The notes beneath the pieces were generated by a model. The model did no database searches and was not told where the DNA came from. It was given only the letters and a program-made list of their open reading frames with translations. From NCBI GenBank assembly GCA_050942625.1, contig JBMNNS010000050.1, positions 1 through 12,151 on the forward strand: a DNA stretch of 12,151 nucleotides, written 5' to 3'. The translations under genes were made by a program, and so were the position numbers. Numbering within the stretch: position 1 is the stretch's first letter; each line of letters starts with the position of its first letter. Positions 1-8,126 of this stretch are shown piece after piece. The DNA comes from JBMNNS01 sp050942625. Its GTDB lineage: Bacteria > Bacillota > Dethiobacteria > DTU022 > UBA8154.

Positions 1-1
1 G

Positions 2-2125
2 AGCACCATCCCTGATGATGAAAGGGACGAGCCCTGGTCCAGTTATACTTTTGATGACCTGGAACACCTCCTAAAAAACGAAAAGGCCTGGCAGGATTAT
101 TTCCCGGGTTATCGTTTTAGACCGCAGCAACTGCAGATGGCCCTTTGCGTTGCCGACTCATTCCAGGGGAAACAGGCCGTCTTCATAGAGGCCCCCACCG
201 GAAGCGGCAAAACCCTGGCCTACCTGCTGGTTGCTCTCATTTTTGCCGTGAAACAGAAAAAACAGGTTTTTATCAGTACCAACACCAAGAATTTGCAGCA
301 GCAAGTGATCGACGAACTGCCCAGGATTGCTGCTATTTTGGGCCTGGAGAAGATTCGTTTTACGGACATGAAGGGCCTTTCAAACTATGCTTGCCGCCGC
401 CGGGTGGAAGAAGAAACGGAGAACCCCGGTGGGGGTCTGGAAGCCCGCCTGGCCGGAAGTTATCTCCAAAACTGGAGCAAACGGACAACCACTGGTGTGC
501 TAGAGGACATCTCCTATTGGCTCAGGCTAAACAATCCCTATCTCAACTATTTGATTAGCATGGTTGGCTGTCGCAGGGAAGACTGCAACGGTAACGATTG
601 CCGCTATAAAAATGAATGTTTCTACCGCCGCAAAGTAAAGATGATGCAAAAGGCCCATCTTTGCCTGATCAACCACTCCTTGCTTTTAACCTGGCCCGAC
701 AGCTACCCTCCCATAAAACATCTGATCGCCGATGAGGCCCATGCTTTGGAGGAAAAGTCCTTTGCCGCCTTTACCCGGGAGGTCTCCTCTTTGGAACTTG
801 CCCAGTTAATGAGCAGGCTGGTGCAAAAAGAGAACAGGGGCTATTTGCACTACCTGCATTTTTATGGGCGTAAGCTTCTACCCACCCTGGAGCTTACCCC
901 TGCGCTGAATACCGTTAAAAAAATCAGGCAATATGCAGAAGATATTTCATTATTATTGGAAAGATTACACCAGGATAAATATATTAAGCGCCTGGAAATT
1001 CCCCAAAAATTTGACGAATTGGAAGCAGCGGTTTCGTCCCTGTCGTCCGGGCTTGCAAGGCTAGCCCAACTTCTGGAAGAAATATTAACAGAAATATGTT
1101 CTAAGGATGAAGACTTTGAGAAAACTTCGCTATTTCAGCAAGGCGGGGAGTATATGCAGACCTGCCGCGCCTGGTCCGGGATCTTAGAAGATTGTTTCAG
1201 GGGGGAAAGGGAAAAGGAGGAAAACAATTGCAGCTATCTGGAATGTTCACGGAATAAATGGTCTTTTTGTATAGCCCCCCTGGAGGTGGCAGGTCTATTT
1301 TACAGTAAAGTGCTCTCCGGGTGTGAATCGCTGCTCCTTACCTCCGCTACTTTAGCAGAAAAAAACGGGTATGCCCGGAGTGTGCGGGCCCTGGGGTTTG
1401 AGCGGATGGAGGAGGAAAGGGTGGTTTTTGCCGATCCTCTCCCCGATGTCTATGACTACCGGCAGAATAGTGTCCTGGTCATACCCTCCGACTCCCCAGG
1501 CTATAGTAATCCCAAATTTGTGGAATATGCAGCAAAAGTAGTGATCTTAGTCGCTAAAATGCTCGGGGGGCGCACCATGGCCCTTTTTACCAGCCTGGAA
1601 CGCCTGCAGCAGGTGAGCGATATTGTAAGGGATCCATTAGAAAGGGCAGGTATCAGCGTCTTAGGAGGGGTGGATCGTTCTAGAAGCGGGGATCTAAAAT
1701 ATTTCCGGCAGGATGAAAATGCCGTTCTTTTCGGTTCACGGGGCTATTTCGAGGGGGTAGATATCTCCGGCCCGGCGCTAAGCTGCATTATTATCGACAA
1801 ACTATCTTTTCCTTTTCAAAACGACCCTTTGCTCAAGGCTCGTTCCCAATATTTTTTACAGGCAGGCTTAAATCCTTTTCATGATCTGCTTCTGGTGGAC
1901 GTGAAAAATACCCTTCGCCAGCAATTTGGCCGCCTGATCCGGTCTGAAAAGGACAAGGGCTTTGTGCTGGTTCTCGACCAGCTTGACAGCGGAAAAAGAT
2001 ATCGTGACAGTATTTTAGAAGAATTACCTGCTCCCCAAATTCTGATGAACGTCAAACTGGATGAAATCATGGCCTTTATGCGCAAAAGGTTCATGGAGTG
2101 GGGCTACGAAATTTACGGAGGTTGA
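2..2125 (+). CDS. DinG/YoaA-type Fe-S ATP-dependent DNA helicase (5' end outside window)
   Basis: Superfamily 2 helicase of the XPD/DinG group, expected to unwind DNA 5'-3' during repair. The frame is open to the left edge. The 45 codons before the ATG at 137 already read like helicase: YFPGYRFRPQQLQMA resembles the Q-motif region, so the real start lies upstream. Walker A APTGSGKT is at 191-214 and the DEAH box at 731-742. LLTSATL, the motif V-like YFEGVDISG, and the motif VI-like RQQFGRLIRSEKDKG follow in order. Four cysteines fit an iron-sulfur cluster: codons at 392, 584, 599 and 617. The last three have the C-x4-C-x5-C spacing I recall for E. coli DinG; a further Cys is at 569. Whether an N-terminal exonuclease domain (as in Bacillus DinG) precedes the window cannot be seen. 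DinG versus YoaA is not resolved, so no symbol is given. Confidence 0.93.
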   Translation, partial: STIPDDERDEPWSSYTFDDLEHLLKNEKAWQDYFPGYRFRPQQLQMALCVADSFQGKQAVFIEAPTGSGKTLAYLLVALIFAVKQKKQVFISTNTKNLQQQVIDELPRIAAILGLEKIRFTDMKGLSNYACRRRVEEETENPGGGLEARLAGSYLQNWSKRTTTGVLEDISYWLRLNNPYLNYLISMVGCRREDCNGNDCRYKNECFYRRKVKMMQKAHLCLINHSLLLTWPDSYPPIKHLIADEAHALEEKSFAAFTREVSSLELAQLMSRLVQKENRGYLHYLHFYGRKLLPTLELTPALNTVKKIRQYAEDISLLLERLHQDKYIKRLEIPQKFDELEAAVSSLSSGLARLAQLLEEILTEICSKDEDFEKTSLFQQGGEYMQTCRAWSGILEDCFRGEREKEENNCSYLECSRNKWSFCIAPLEVAGLFYSKVLSGCESLLLTSATLAEKNGYARSVRALGFERMEEERVVFADPLPDVYDYRQNSVLVIPSDSPGYSNPKFVEYAAKVVILVAKMLGGRTMALFTSLERLQQVSDIVRDPLERAGISVLGGVDRSRSGDLKYFRQDENAVLFGSRGYFEGVDISGPALSCIIIDKLSFPFQNDPLLKARSQYFLQAGLNPFHDLLLVDVKNTLRQQFGRLIRSEKDKGFVLVLDQLDSGKRYRDSILEELPAPQILMNVKLDEIMAFMRKRFMEWGYEIYGG

Positions 2126-2131
2126 TTCAAC

Positions 2132-2161
2132 GTGGGCGTTGACAACGACTTAAAGGGATGA
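2132..2161 (+). promoter_or_regulatory. Possible 9-codon leader ORF overlapping the next start (ATGA)
   Basis: A GTG at 2132 follows a good GGAGG (2117-2121) with a 10-nt spacer and encodes MGVDNDLKG before TGA at 2159-2161. That stop overlaps the metallophosphoesterase ATG (2158-2160) as ATGA. The ATG itself has AAAGGG directly against it, which is poor spacing, so ribosomes terminating on the leader could re-initiate there. This rests on spacing alone. Direct initiation at 2158 remains possible. Confidence 0.25.
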
Positions 2162-2982
2162 GGAAAATTATTTTTTTCTTTTCTTTCATTGGACTTTTCC
2201 TGGCAGTGTATATTTTTTTGGAGCCGTTTTTGCTTGAAGAAAAGTTCATCACCTACCGAAACCAGGATATTCCGCCGGGGTTTCTGGGTGGCAGAATAGT
2301 CTTTTTGACGGACATACACCATGGGCCCTATTTTTCTAAGGCCAGGCTTGACAAACTCGTTAAACGGGTTAACAAGTTGCAGCCGGATATTATTTTGCTT
2401 GGCGGTGATTATGTTCACAGGAATCGAAATTATATAGAACCATGTTTTAAGGCCCTGGAAAAATTGGAGGCGCCCCTAGGGGTTTATGGCGTTTTTGGGA
2501 ACCATGACTATTGGGCGGGTGCTGAATTAACCAAACGGTGCATGGGGGAAGCCGGGATCTATCAGCTCAATAACGCGGCTTACTGGCTAAAGAAAAATGG
2601 TGATCGGATCAAGGTTGGGGGTGTCGGCGATTATTATGAGGATATCCAGGACCTTGAACCGACTGTTGCCGATGCAAAAGGTGATGATTTTGTGGTCCTG
2701 GTAACACATAATCCCGACTATGTTGAGGAAATGAAAACCGATAAAGTTGATCTGGTCTTTGCAGGCCATACCCACGGCGGCCAAATTACTTTTTTTGGAC
2801 TATGGGCCCCAATTCTTCCTTCTAAATACGGTCAGAAATACCGCACGGGGGTTGTGGATACTGCCGGCCTAAAAGTTATTGTTTCCAACGGAATAGGAAC
2901 TATCACCCCGCCGGTAAGGTTTTTTGCCAGGCCGCAGGTAATTGTCGTCGATTTGCAGGAAGAAATTGCTACACAACCTTAA
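2158..2982 (+). CDS. Membrane-anchored metallophosphoesterase (YkuE/YaeI-like)
   Basis: Calcineurin-like phosphoesterase, 274 aa. All two-metal motifs are present in order: TDIHHG (residues 51-56, D-x-H), GGDY (82-85), GNHD (114-117), THNPDY (183-188) and GHTHGGQ (203-209). The THNPD and GHTHGGQ forms are typical of the YkuE/YaeI/LpxG-like subgroup, whose members act on membrane-associated phosphoesters. The substrate here is unknown. Residues 3-21 form one hydrophobic segment, probably an uncleaved membrane anchor placing the catalytic domain outside the membrane. The gene starts 32 nt after the helicase stop on the same strand and may be co-transcribed with it. Its 3' end overlaps the convergent ABC ATPase gene by 14 bp, leaving no room for a terminator between them. 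Confidence 0.9.
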   Translation: MRKIIFFFSFIGLFLAVYIFLEPFLLEEKFITYRNQDIPPGFLGGRIVFLTDIHHGPYFSKARLDKLVKRVNKLQPDIILLGGDYVHRNRNYIEPCFKALEKLEAPLGVYGVFGNHDYWAGAELTKRCMGEAGIYQLNNAAYWLKKNGDRIKVGGVGDYYEDIQDLEPTVADAKGDDFVVLVTHNPDYVEEMKTDKVDLVFAGHTHGGQITFFGLWAPILPSKYGQKYRTGVVDTAGLKVIVSNGIGTITPPVRFFARPQVIVVDLQEEIATQP

Positions 2983-3775
2983 CCTTCCCCATAGTATAAT
3001 TTACCGTCACCTCTTCATCGGGGAAGGGGACTATAACGGGGATGCCCATGCAATCTATTAAGTGAACGTGTATCTGATACACTGCTTCGATGTTTTCCGG
3101 GGTCATAACCTCCAGCCCGCCATAGGAAAAAACGTGGGCATCTTTTAGGAATAGGAAACGGTCGCAGTAGCGAATGGCAAGGTTAAGGTCGTGGATGACG
3201 ATCGCTACGCTGATATTGTGTTCCTCGGCAATTATTTTTACGATGCGCAGCACTTCATGCTGGTTGCGGGGGTCAAGGTTGCTCGTAGGCTCGTCAAGAA
3301 GCAAGAGCTTTGGTTCCTGCGCAAGCGCCCTGGCAAGCATTACCTTTTGTATTTCCCCGCCCGAAAGCTCCGAAACATTGCGCAAGGCAAAGTCCTCCAA
3401 CTGCATTTTTTGTATTATGTCGCGCACGATTTGTTTGTCTTTTTCTGTTGCATCCCATTTAATATATGGTTTGCGGCCTAAAAGAATGGTATCAAAGACA
3501 GTCATGTTATGCGACTTATTATTTTGTGCCACATAGGAAATATTCTGGGCCATCATGTTCCTTGTCATTTTAAAAACGTTATTGCCGTCCACATAGACTA
3601 CGCCTTTCTGAGCAGGGCAGATACGGCTCATGCATTTGAGCAGGGTGCTTTTTCCCGCCCCGTTATTCCCCAGAATGGCAATACACTGGTTTTCCTGGAT
3701 GTCGAAACTGATCTCCTCCAGAATATTTCTTGTGCCCTGGTTATAGGCAAAGGTGATATTTTTTACTTTAACCAT
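2969..3775 (-). CDS. FecE/FepC-type ABC transporter ATPase
   Basis: Cytoplasmic ATPase subunit of an iron-chelate/cobalamin-class importer, 268 aa. Walker A is GNNGAGKST (36-44), the Q-loop is at Q84, the signature is LSGGE (137-141), Walker B ends in DEPT (161-164), and the switch histidine is H195 in VIHD. I start it at the ATG at 3775, not at the upstream ATG at 3820. The start at 3775 begins the usual MVKVKNITFAY, has AGGGGG upstream, and overlaps the permease stop by 8 bp, as in a coupled operon. The extra 15 residues from 3820 do not look like an ABC N-terminus. It is the last gene of a three-gene operon with the permease and binding protein. The C-terminal tail after residue 230 is normal for this family and does not tell the substrate. 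Confidence 0.94.
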   Translation of the reverse strand: MVKVKNITFAYNQGTRNILEEISFDIQENQCIAILGNNGAGKSTLLKCMSRICPAQKGVVYVDGNNVFKMTRNMMAQNISYVAQNNKSHNMTVFDTILLGRKPYIKWDATEKDKQIVRDIIQKMQLEDFALRNVSELSGGEIQKVMLARALAQEPKLLLLDEPTSNLDPRNQHEVLRIVKIIAEEHNISVAIVIHDLNLAIRYCDRFLFLKDAHVFSYGGLEVMTPENIEAVYQIHVHLIDCMGIPVIVPFPDEEVTVNYTMGKVKVV

Positions 3776-4847
3776 TGTTTTGCAACCCCCTGAATAAAAG
3801 ATAAAGGAACATGGGCGCACCTAAAAATGAAGTGATGGCCCCGATCGGAAGGATAACCGGCGCAATGATTAACCTGGCAAAGGTGTCGGCCAGGATGAGG
3901 AGTAGCGCCCCGGCAGATGCCGAACACGGAATTAGAAAGCGGTAATCGTTGCCGATAAACCTGCGCATAATATGAGGGGCTATCAGCCCTACGAAACTAA
4001 TAATGCCCACGAAGGATACTGCTATTGCCGTTGTCAGCGAACAAATTGCCATGCTGATGATCATGACCGTTCTCGTGTTAACACCAAGGCTTTTTGCCGT
4101 GTCCATCCCGCTTTCCATGGCGTTATAGTTCCAGCGGTTCATTAAAAAATATAGTAGTGAAAGGGAAAATCCCAGGAAAAGAATGAAAAGTTCTTTCCAG
4201 CCTGCCGAGCCTAAATTCCCAAAGGTCCAGAATACGACAGAGCTTATTTTTGTTTCATCTGCAAAGTACTGGAGCAAGGTGCTGCTGCCGGCAAATAAGG
4301 AACTCAGAGCAACGCCGGCTAAGATGAGGCCGGCGGGCCCCAGGTCCTTTTTAAACTGGGAAAGGACGATCACCACGAGGGTGGAAAGCGAGCCGAAGAC
4401 AAAAGCGCACAGGGTTACTATATACGGATTGTTGATGGTAACCGCTGTAGCAGCGGAGGAGGATTGCACGACTCCTCCGCCAAAAACGATAATACCCAGC
4501 GCTGCACCAAAGGCGGCGCCCTGCGATACACCAAGCGTCGATGCCGATGCCAGCGGGTTTTGTAACACACACTGCATGACGGCGCCGGAGACAGCCAGGG
4601 CGGCTCCCACAAGGATTGCTGCTGTAACGCGGGGCAGCCTGATGCTCATAATAACTGTTTGAGACCGTGTTTCCCCCTTGCCCAAAATTGTATTAATTAT
4701 TTCGGAAACGGGGATATTCAGGGAACCATAACTGACTGCAAACAGTGCTATAACTAAAGTTGCGATTAAAGAAATGATAAAGATTTGTTTTTTCCGTTGA
4801 ATAAAACCTTTGTATAGTTCCAGTTGGGTAGCGTGGTTTTCTGCCAT
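3768..4847 (-). CDS. FecCD-family ABC transporter permease
   Basis: Membrane subunit, 359 aa, close to the usual length for BtuC/FecCD/FhuB-type permeases, with about ten hydrophobic segments. Family hallmarks are visible: RLPR near residue 70, GAALAVSGAVMQ followed by QNPLA and LGVSQGAAFG, and near the C-terminus FVGLIAPHIMRRFIGNDYR with a following ADTFAR. It probably works as a homodimer because only one permease gene is present. The start ATG shares its A with the TAA stop of the binding-protein gene (TAATG), which points to translational coupling. Its end overlaps the ATPase start by 8 bp. The N-terminal 35 residues before the first membrane segment are charged and somewhat long, consistent with a cytoplasmic lead. 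Confidence 0.95.
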   Translation of the reverse strand: MAENHATQLELYKGFIQRKKQIFIISLIATLVIALFAVSYGSLNIPVSEIINTILGKGETRSQTVIMSIRLPRVTAAILVGAALAVSGAVMQCVLQNPLASASTLGVSQGAAFGAALGIIVFGGGVVQSSSAATAVTINNPYIVTLCAFVFGSLSTLVVIVLSQFKKDLGPAGLILAGVALSSLFAGSSTLLQYFADETKISSVVFWTFGNLGSAGWKELFILFLGFSLSLLYFLMNRWNYNAMESGMDTAKSLGVNTRTVMIISMAICSLTTAIAVSFVGIISFVGLIAPHIMRRFIGNDYRFLIPCSASAGALLLILADTFARLIIAPVILPIGAITSFLGAPMFLYLLFRGLQNNG

Positions 4848-5983
4848 TAACTTTCACCAAATGTTACTTTACTGTAACTTGCGCCAAAAGCTTCAAGTTT
4901 ACTGAGGTAGTCGTTATCCCCAAGGAAGAATTCAAAAATTTCGTTAGCCTTATCTTCAAACGTTATGTCCTCGAACTGCTCCGGGAAAATTATGCTTCCA
5001 ATATAATAACAATTCACGAGGGGTATCTCCACGTTTGAATAATAGGAGGTGGCATTGGGGTATTGATAAAGATTCCCGTTTTGAAATGCTTTAAGCTGGG
5101 CATAAAAGCCCGGGTTTTCCTTTAAGTCATTTTTGACGAGTTCCAGACCGGTAAAGTCAAAGAAAATATAGTCGGGATTCCAGCCAATGATCTGTTCCTT
5201 ATCGACTAAAACCCCACCAACCAGATCGGAAGATTCCCTGGTTACATCATTGGCATTTAATGCTTTAAACAGGCTGTGGTTTGCATAAACGCCTTCTATG
5301 CCGTGGGGTCCCTTAAAAGTTGCGGCTGATCCCAAGACCGTGGGTTTGTCCTCATCGGGCACGTTTGCTGTTCTTGTATAAAGGTCATCGAGGCAACCGT
5401 TAATAAAGGCAATGACTTCTTCCGCCCTTTCCGGGACCCCGCAAACATCGGCCAGGAACCGAAGCGCCTGCTCGTAGTCCTCCCCAAACAAAGTGCCTAT
5501 GGGTACGGAAACTACCGGTATGCCTGTTTTTGTTTGGATTTCATCTGCCAGATCCGCCGCATAGGAACATAAAATTATATCGGGATCAACCCTAATGATC
5601 TCTTCCGGGTAATAGTCGGTCGCACCGGCTGCATCCGTGCCAACAACAGGCAGGTTTGCCCACAGGTCCTTGTTGGCATAGGCATAGGCTGTAACGGGTG
5701 TGATATTGTCGGCAGCCATCCCGCTGATACCTACAACCTTATCTGCCAGTCCCAGGTAAGTAATCATCCGCGGCGTATTGGCCAGAGGAACAATCTTTTC
5801 TACAGTTGCAGGTATTTCAACTTCACGTCCAACCATGTCGGTAACCGTACGGGTGGTTGTTCCCGCGGCTTCTTCGGAGGGCTCTCCGCCGGTCGGGGGG
5901 CCGGTTGCCGTGTTGTCTCCACAGCCGGCAACTATGCAGCATGTTAAAGCAATGACCAAAATAAGTAAAATAGATTTTTTCAT
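4847..5983 (-). CDS. Iron-chelate/cobalamin-class ABC substrate-binding lipoprotein
   Basis: Extracellular ligand-binding component of the importer, 378 aa, of the TroA-like/periplasmic-binding class (PF01497 type). MKKSILLILVIALTCCIVAGC is a lipoprotein signal with lipobox VAGC, so Cys21 would be lipidated. A Ser/Thr/Glu-rich linker follows, then the typical opening TVTDMVGREVEIPATVEKIV. The start at 5983 is preferred over the longer in-frame ATG at 6115: GGAGG lies 10 nt upstream of 5983 and the signal peptide begins there. The extra 44 residues from 6115 are only a translation of the neighbouring repeat element. The ligand cannot be decided: siderophore, heme, cobalamin or another metal chelate are all possible. 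No clear promoter or Fur box is visible in the roughly 50 bp between the start and the repeat element, so expression may depend on sequences in or beyond that element. Confidence 0.93.
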   Translation of the reverse strand: MKKSILLILVIALTCCIVAGCGDNTATGPPTGGEPSEEAAGTTTRTVTDMVGREVEIPATVEKIVPLANTPRMITYLGLADKVVGISGMAADNITPVTAYAYANKDLWANLPVVGTDAAGATDYYPEEIIRVDPDIILCSYAADLADEIQTKTGIPVVSVPIGTLFGEDYEQALRFLADVCGVPERAEEVIAFINGCLDDLYTRTANVPDEDKPTVLGSAATFKGPHGIEGVYANHSLFKALNANDVTRESSDLVGGVLVDKEQIIGWNPDYIFFDFTGLELVKNDLKENPGFYAQLKAFQNGNLYQYPNATSYYSNVEIPLVNCYYIGSIIFPEQFEDITFEDKANEIFEFFLGDNDYLSKLEAFGASYSKVTFGES

Positions 5984-6033
5984 TTGTTCAGTTCCTCCAT
6001 TTCTAGATTTGGTACATGGTGACAAAGGCAATC

Positions 6034-6291
6034 CTAGACCACTGAAAAAGCCCGGAACCCTGTCATTCTGAATGAACGAAGTGAATGAAGAATCTATTGA
6101 GCGGCTTAAAACCAAGATCCTTCGCTATTGCTCAGGATGACAATGCTATTGCTCAGGATGACAATGCTATTGCTCAGGATGACAATGCTATTGCTCAGGA
6201 TGACAATGCTATTGCTCAGGATGACAATGCTATTGCTCAGGATGACAATGCGGCATTTTTTTATAAAACCGGCTTTTTCAGTGGCCTCGAA
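6034..6291. repeat. Palindromic MITE-like element, copy A
   Basis: About 255 bp bounded by inverted ends: AGACCACTGAAAAAGCC at 6036-6052 and GGCTTTTTCAGTGGCCTCG at 6271-6289, differing at one base. Inside are two further inverted arms, GTCATTCTGAATGAACGAAG at the left and, on the other strand, a GTCATcCTGAgcGA-type word at the right, so the single strand could fold into a long nested hairpin. Copies B and C in this window share the ends and arms. It carries no gene, so any mobility would depend on enzymes elsewhere. It differs from copy B mainly by an internal expansion of a 21-bp unit. I recall the GTCATTCTGA...GAAGAATCT word as common in Clostridia and other bacteria; a genome-wide count was not possible. 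Confidence 0.85.
6124..6249. repeat. Six perfect 21-bp tandem units inside copy A
   Basis: Six head-to-tail copies begin at 6124, 6145, 6166, 6187, 6208 and 6229, each starting GCTATTGCTCAGGATGAC, with no mismatch. Copy B has only one related unit (with TATCG instead of TATTG), so this is local slippage or unequal recombination within the element. Because 21 is a multiple of three, all frames stay open through it. This produces spurious ORFs encoding a repeated AIAQDDN heptapeptide on the plus strand and SNSIVIL on the minus strand. There are no spacers, so it is not a CRISPR array. Confidence 0.97.
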
Positions 6292-6648
6292 ATCAGGGAA
6301 AGAAAAAGCCAACCATGAAATCCGGAGCAATGGTGTTATTAATTCAGCAAGAGTGTTATCAGGTGGGCAAAATAAAGAAGGAAAACATATTAGTAATTAT
6401 TTCCCACCATTATATTACTGGTTTGTGTTCTATAGTTTCTATCACCTGCGTTTCCTATTGCCCGGGTTTTTTGCTTGTATTACTAATGACAGGTTAGTGC
6501 TACCTTGTCTTTATTGTTCTACATTACCTATAGTTATTCCTGCAATAAACGATAAATTTTTTAATAAAATTGTTGCTCTTTATTTCCGTGACTTGCATCG
6601 CCCAAAAAGTTGCCGGTAAAGTATATGTCAAAAGGAAATTTGTCCCCC
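6292..6648. other. AT-rich intergenic stretch without a recognisable gene
   Basis: Between repeat element A and the promoter of the flavoprotein gene I see no ORF with a credible ribosome binding site or a recognisable domain. The short open frames here are hydrophobic and AT-driven, and several start inside the repeat. A loose GGTGGG/CCCACC inverted pair (6362-6367 and 6403-6408) has a 35-nt loop and no T-run, so I do not call a terminator. Confidence 0.5.
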
Positions 6649-6678
6649 TTGTCGAAATAGTCGTAATAGTTGTATAAT
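6649..6678 (+). promoter_or_regulatory. Sigma-A-type promoter for the flavoprotein/MoaE-like operon
   Basis: A perfect TATAAT at 6673-6678 is preceded at 18 nt by TTGTCG (6649-6654, four of six matches to TTGACA). Transcription would start near 6685, leaving a leader of about 80 nt before the ATG at 6768. Two near-identical words, GTCGAAATAG (6651-6660) and GTCGTAATAG (6660-6669), lie in the spacer 9 bp apart and could be a regulator site, but this is speculative. Confidence 0.5.
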
Positions 6679-6767
6679 CAATGGAATAAAAAAACCATAA
6701 TAAACTATTCAATTGGGGTTTAACGAAACCATAGGCCCATTGTCCATACTATACAGGGAGGTTTATC

Positions 6768-8102
6768 ATGTCGAAAAAACTTATTATTATTGGTGGGGTA
6801 GCTGCAGGTATGAGTGCTGCTTCCAAAGCCAGGAGAGTAGATCCGGATCTGGCAATTACTGTCTACACTGATGATGAATATATTTCTTATGCCGGGTGTG
6901 GGCTTCCCTACTTCATAGGCGGCAGGGTTACAGCGAAAGAAAAGCTGCTGGCACGTAGTGTCCAAAGCTTTGCCGACCAAAATATTTTCGTCAATACATT
7001 TTCCAGGGCAGAGTCTATTGATCCGCAAAATAAAAAAATAACCATCCGGGATTTACAAAAAGATGCGCTCTATGGGGATTACTATGATCGGTTGATCATA
7101 GCCACCGGTGCACGGCCCCTTATTACCCCTTTGGAAGGGATAAGGCAAGAGGGAATCTTTACACTCAGGACAATTAATGATAGCCTCAATATTAAAGAAT
7201 ACCTGGAAAAAGTCCAACCCCGGAATATTGTTATTATTGGCGGGGGATACATTGGGTTGGAAATGGTGGAGAATTTTCTTCATAGGGGATCTCAGGTATC
7301 GCTGATCCAGAGGGGGCCGCACATCATCCCCAACATGGATGCCGACATGGCTGAAATCTTGACCAAATATCTCCTGGATCAGGGGTTAGATGTTCGTACC
7401 GGTGAGGACGTCCAGGGCTTTTCCGGTAATGGCCGTGTTAGGAGCGTTATTACAGACAGGGGGGAAATACAGGCGGACTTTGTTCTGTTATCAATTGGCG
7501 TTCTTCCTAATTCGGAAATTGCCGCAGACTGTGGGATTAAGTTGGGCCCAAGAAATGCGATTTTGGTGGACAAAGAAATGAAGACCAGTGCCCAGGACAT
7601 ATGGGCTGCAGGTGATTGCGCAACGGTGCATCACCTCATTACCGGAAAGGAAACATATATACCCCTTGGCACCACCGCCAATAAGCAGGGTAGGGTTGCC
7701 GGGGAAAACGCTGCCGGGGGCAATGCTTCTTTTAAAGGTGTAATTGGTACTGCCATCGCCCGGGTGATGGAGATGGAAATATCCCGTACCGGTCTTAGCG
7801 AAAGGGAATGCCGGGAGTTGGGGATCAATTATGTTTCCAGGCGAATTAAATCCAGGACAGCAGCTCATTACTGCCCAGTGTCAGGTGAGATCCATTTGAA
7901 GCTAATTGCCGAGCAGGACAGTGGCCGCCTCTTGGGGGCGCAGATCGTCGGCTACAAAGGTGCGGCAATGCGGATCGGCATGTTAGCTGTGGCCATTACC
8001 AACCGTTCCACTGTGGAGCAGTTAATTGATATGGACCTGGCCTATTCTCCCCCCTTTAGCCCCGTTTGGGATCCGGTGCTGGTAGCCTTGAACCAATTCT
8101 GA
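6768..8102 (+). CDS. CoA-disulfide reductase / NADH oxidase-type FAD flavoprotein
   Basis: Class of pyridine nucleotide-disulfide oxidoreductases with a single redox cysteine, 444 aa. The N-terminal FAD site is IIIGGVAAGMSAASKARR (6-23). The family's active cysteine is C44 in SYAGCGLPYFIGG. The NAD(P)H-binding Rossmann motif is IIGGGYIGLEMVE near residue 155, and the second FAD motif is DIWAAGDCA near residue 280. The C-terminal DLAYSPPFSPVWDP is characteristic of CoA-disulfide reductases and persulfide reductases. There is no fused rhodanese domain. Likely jobs are reducing CoA disulfide or persulfides, or scavenging O2 as an NADH oxidase; sequence alone does not choose. AGGGAGG (6755-6761) sits at good distance from the ATG. 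The MoaE-like gene begins 24 nt after the stop, so the two are probably one operon. Confidence 0.92.
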   Translation: MSKKLIIIGGVAAGMSAASKARRVDPDLAITVYTDDEYISYAGCGLPYFIGGRVTAKEKLLARSVQSFADQNIFVNTFSRAESIDPQNKKITIRDLQKDALYGDYYDRLIIATGARPLITPLEGIRQEGIFTLRTINDSLNIKEYLEKVQPRNIVIIGGGYIGLEMVENFLHRGSQVSLIQRGPHIIPNMDADMAEILTKYLLDQGLDVRTGEDVQGFSGNGRVRSVITDRGEIQADFVLLSIGVLPNSEIAADCGIKLGPRNAILVDKEMKTSAQDIWAAGDCATVHHLITGKETYIPLGTTANKQGRVAGENAAGGNASFKGVIGTAIARVMEMEISRTGLSERECRELGINYVSRRIKSRTAAHYCPVSGEIHLKLIAEQDSGRLLGAQIVGYKGAAMRIGMLAVAITNRSTVEQLIDMDLAYSPPFSPVWDPVLVALNQF

Positions 8103-8126
8103 GCAAAAAAGGGGGGAAAAAATGGC

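Noticed and set aside
3776..3820. Longer ATPase start at 3820
   Set aside because: It would overlap the permease by 53 bp and adds residues unlike an ABC N-terminus; the start at 3775 has a Shine-Dalgarno and a normal coupled overlap.
4183..4662. Plus-strand 159-aa ORF inside the permease gene
   Set aside because: It is antisense to a clear FecCD permease and has no motif or ribosome binding site.
5984..6115. Longer binding-protein start at 6115
   Set aside because: The extra residues come from the repeat element's end; the lipoprotein signal and GGAGG fit the start at 5983.
6124..6249. CRISPR-like array
   Set aside because: The units are contiguous and identical with no spacers, and no cas gene is present.
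6315..6497. Small hydrophobic ORF, 60 aa, after repeat element A
   Set aside because: It has no Shine-Dalgarno, no recognisable motif, and AT-rich composition; chance is the simplest explanation.
6085..6619. Overlapping ORFs on both strands (6085-6318 +, 6128-6619 +, 6106-6330 -) with heptapeptide repeats
   Set aside because: They are translations of the 21-bp tandem repeat and the palindromic element; opposite strands are equally open, there is no ribosome binding site, and no domain is recognisable.
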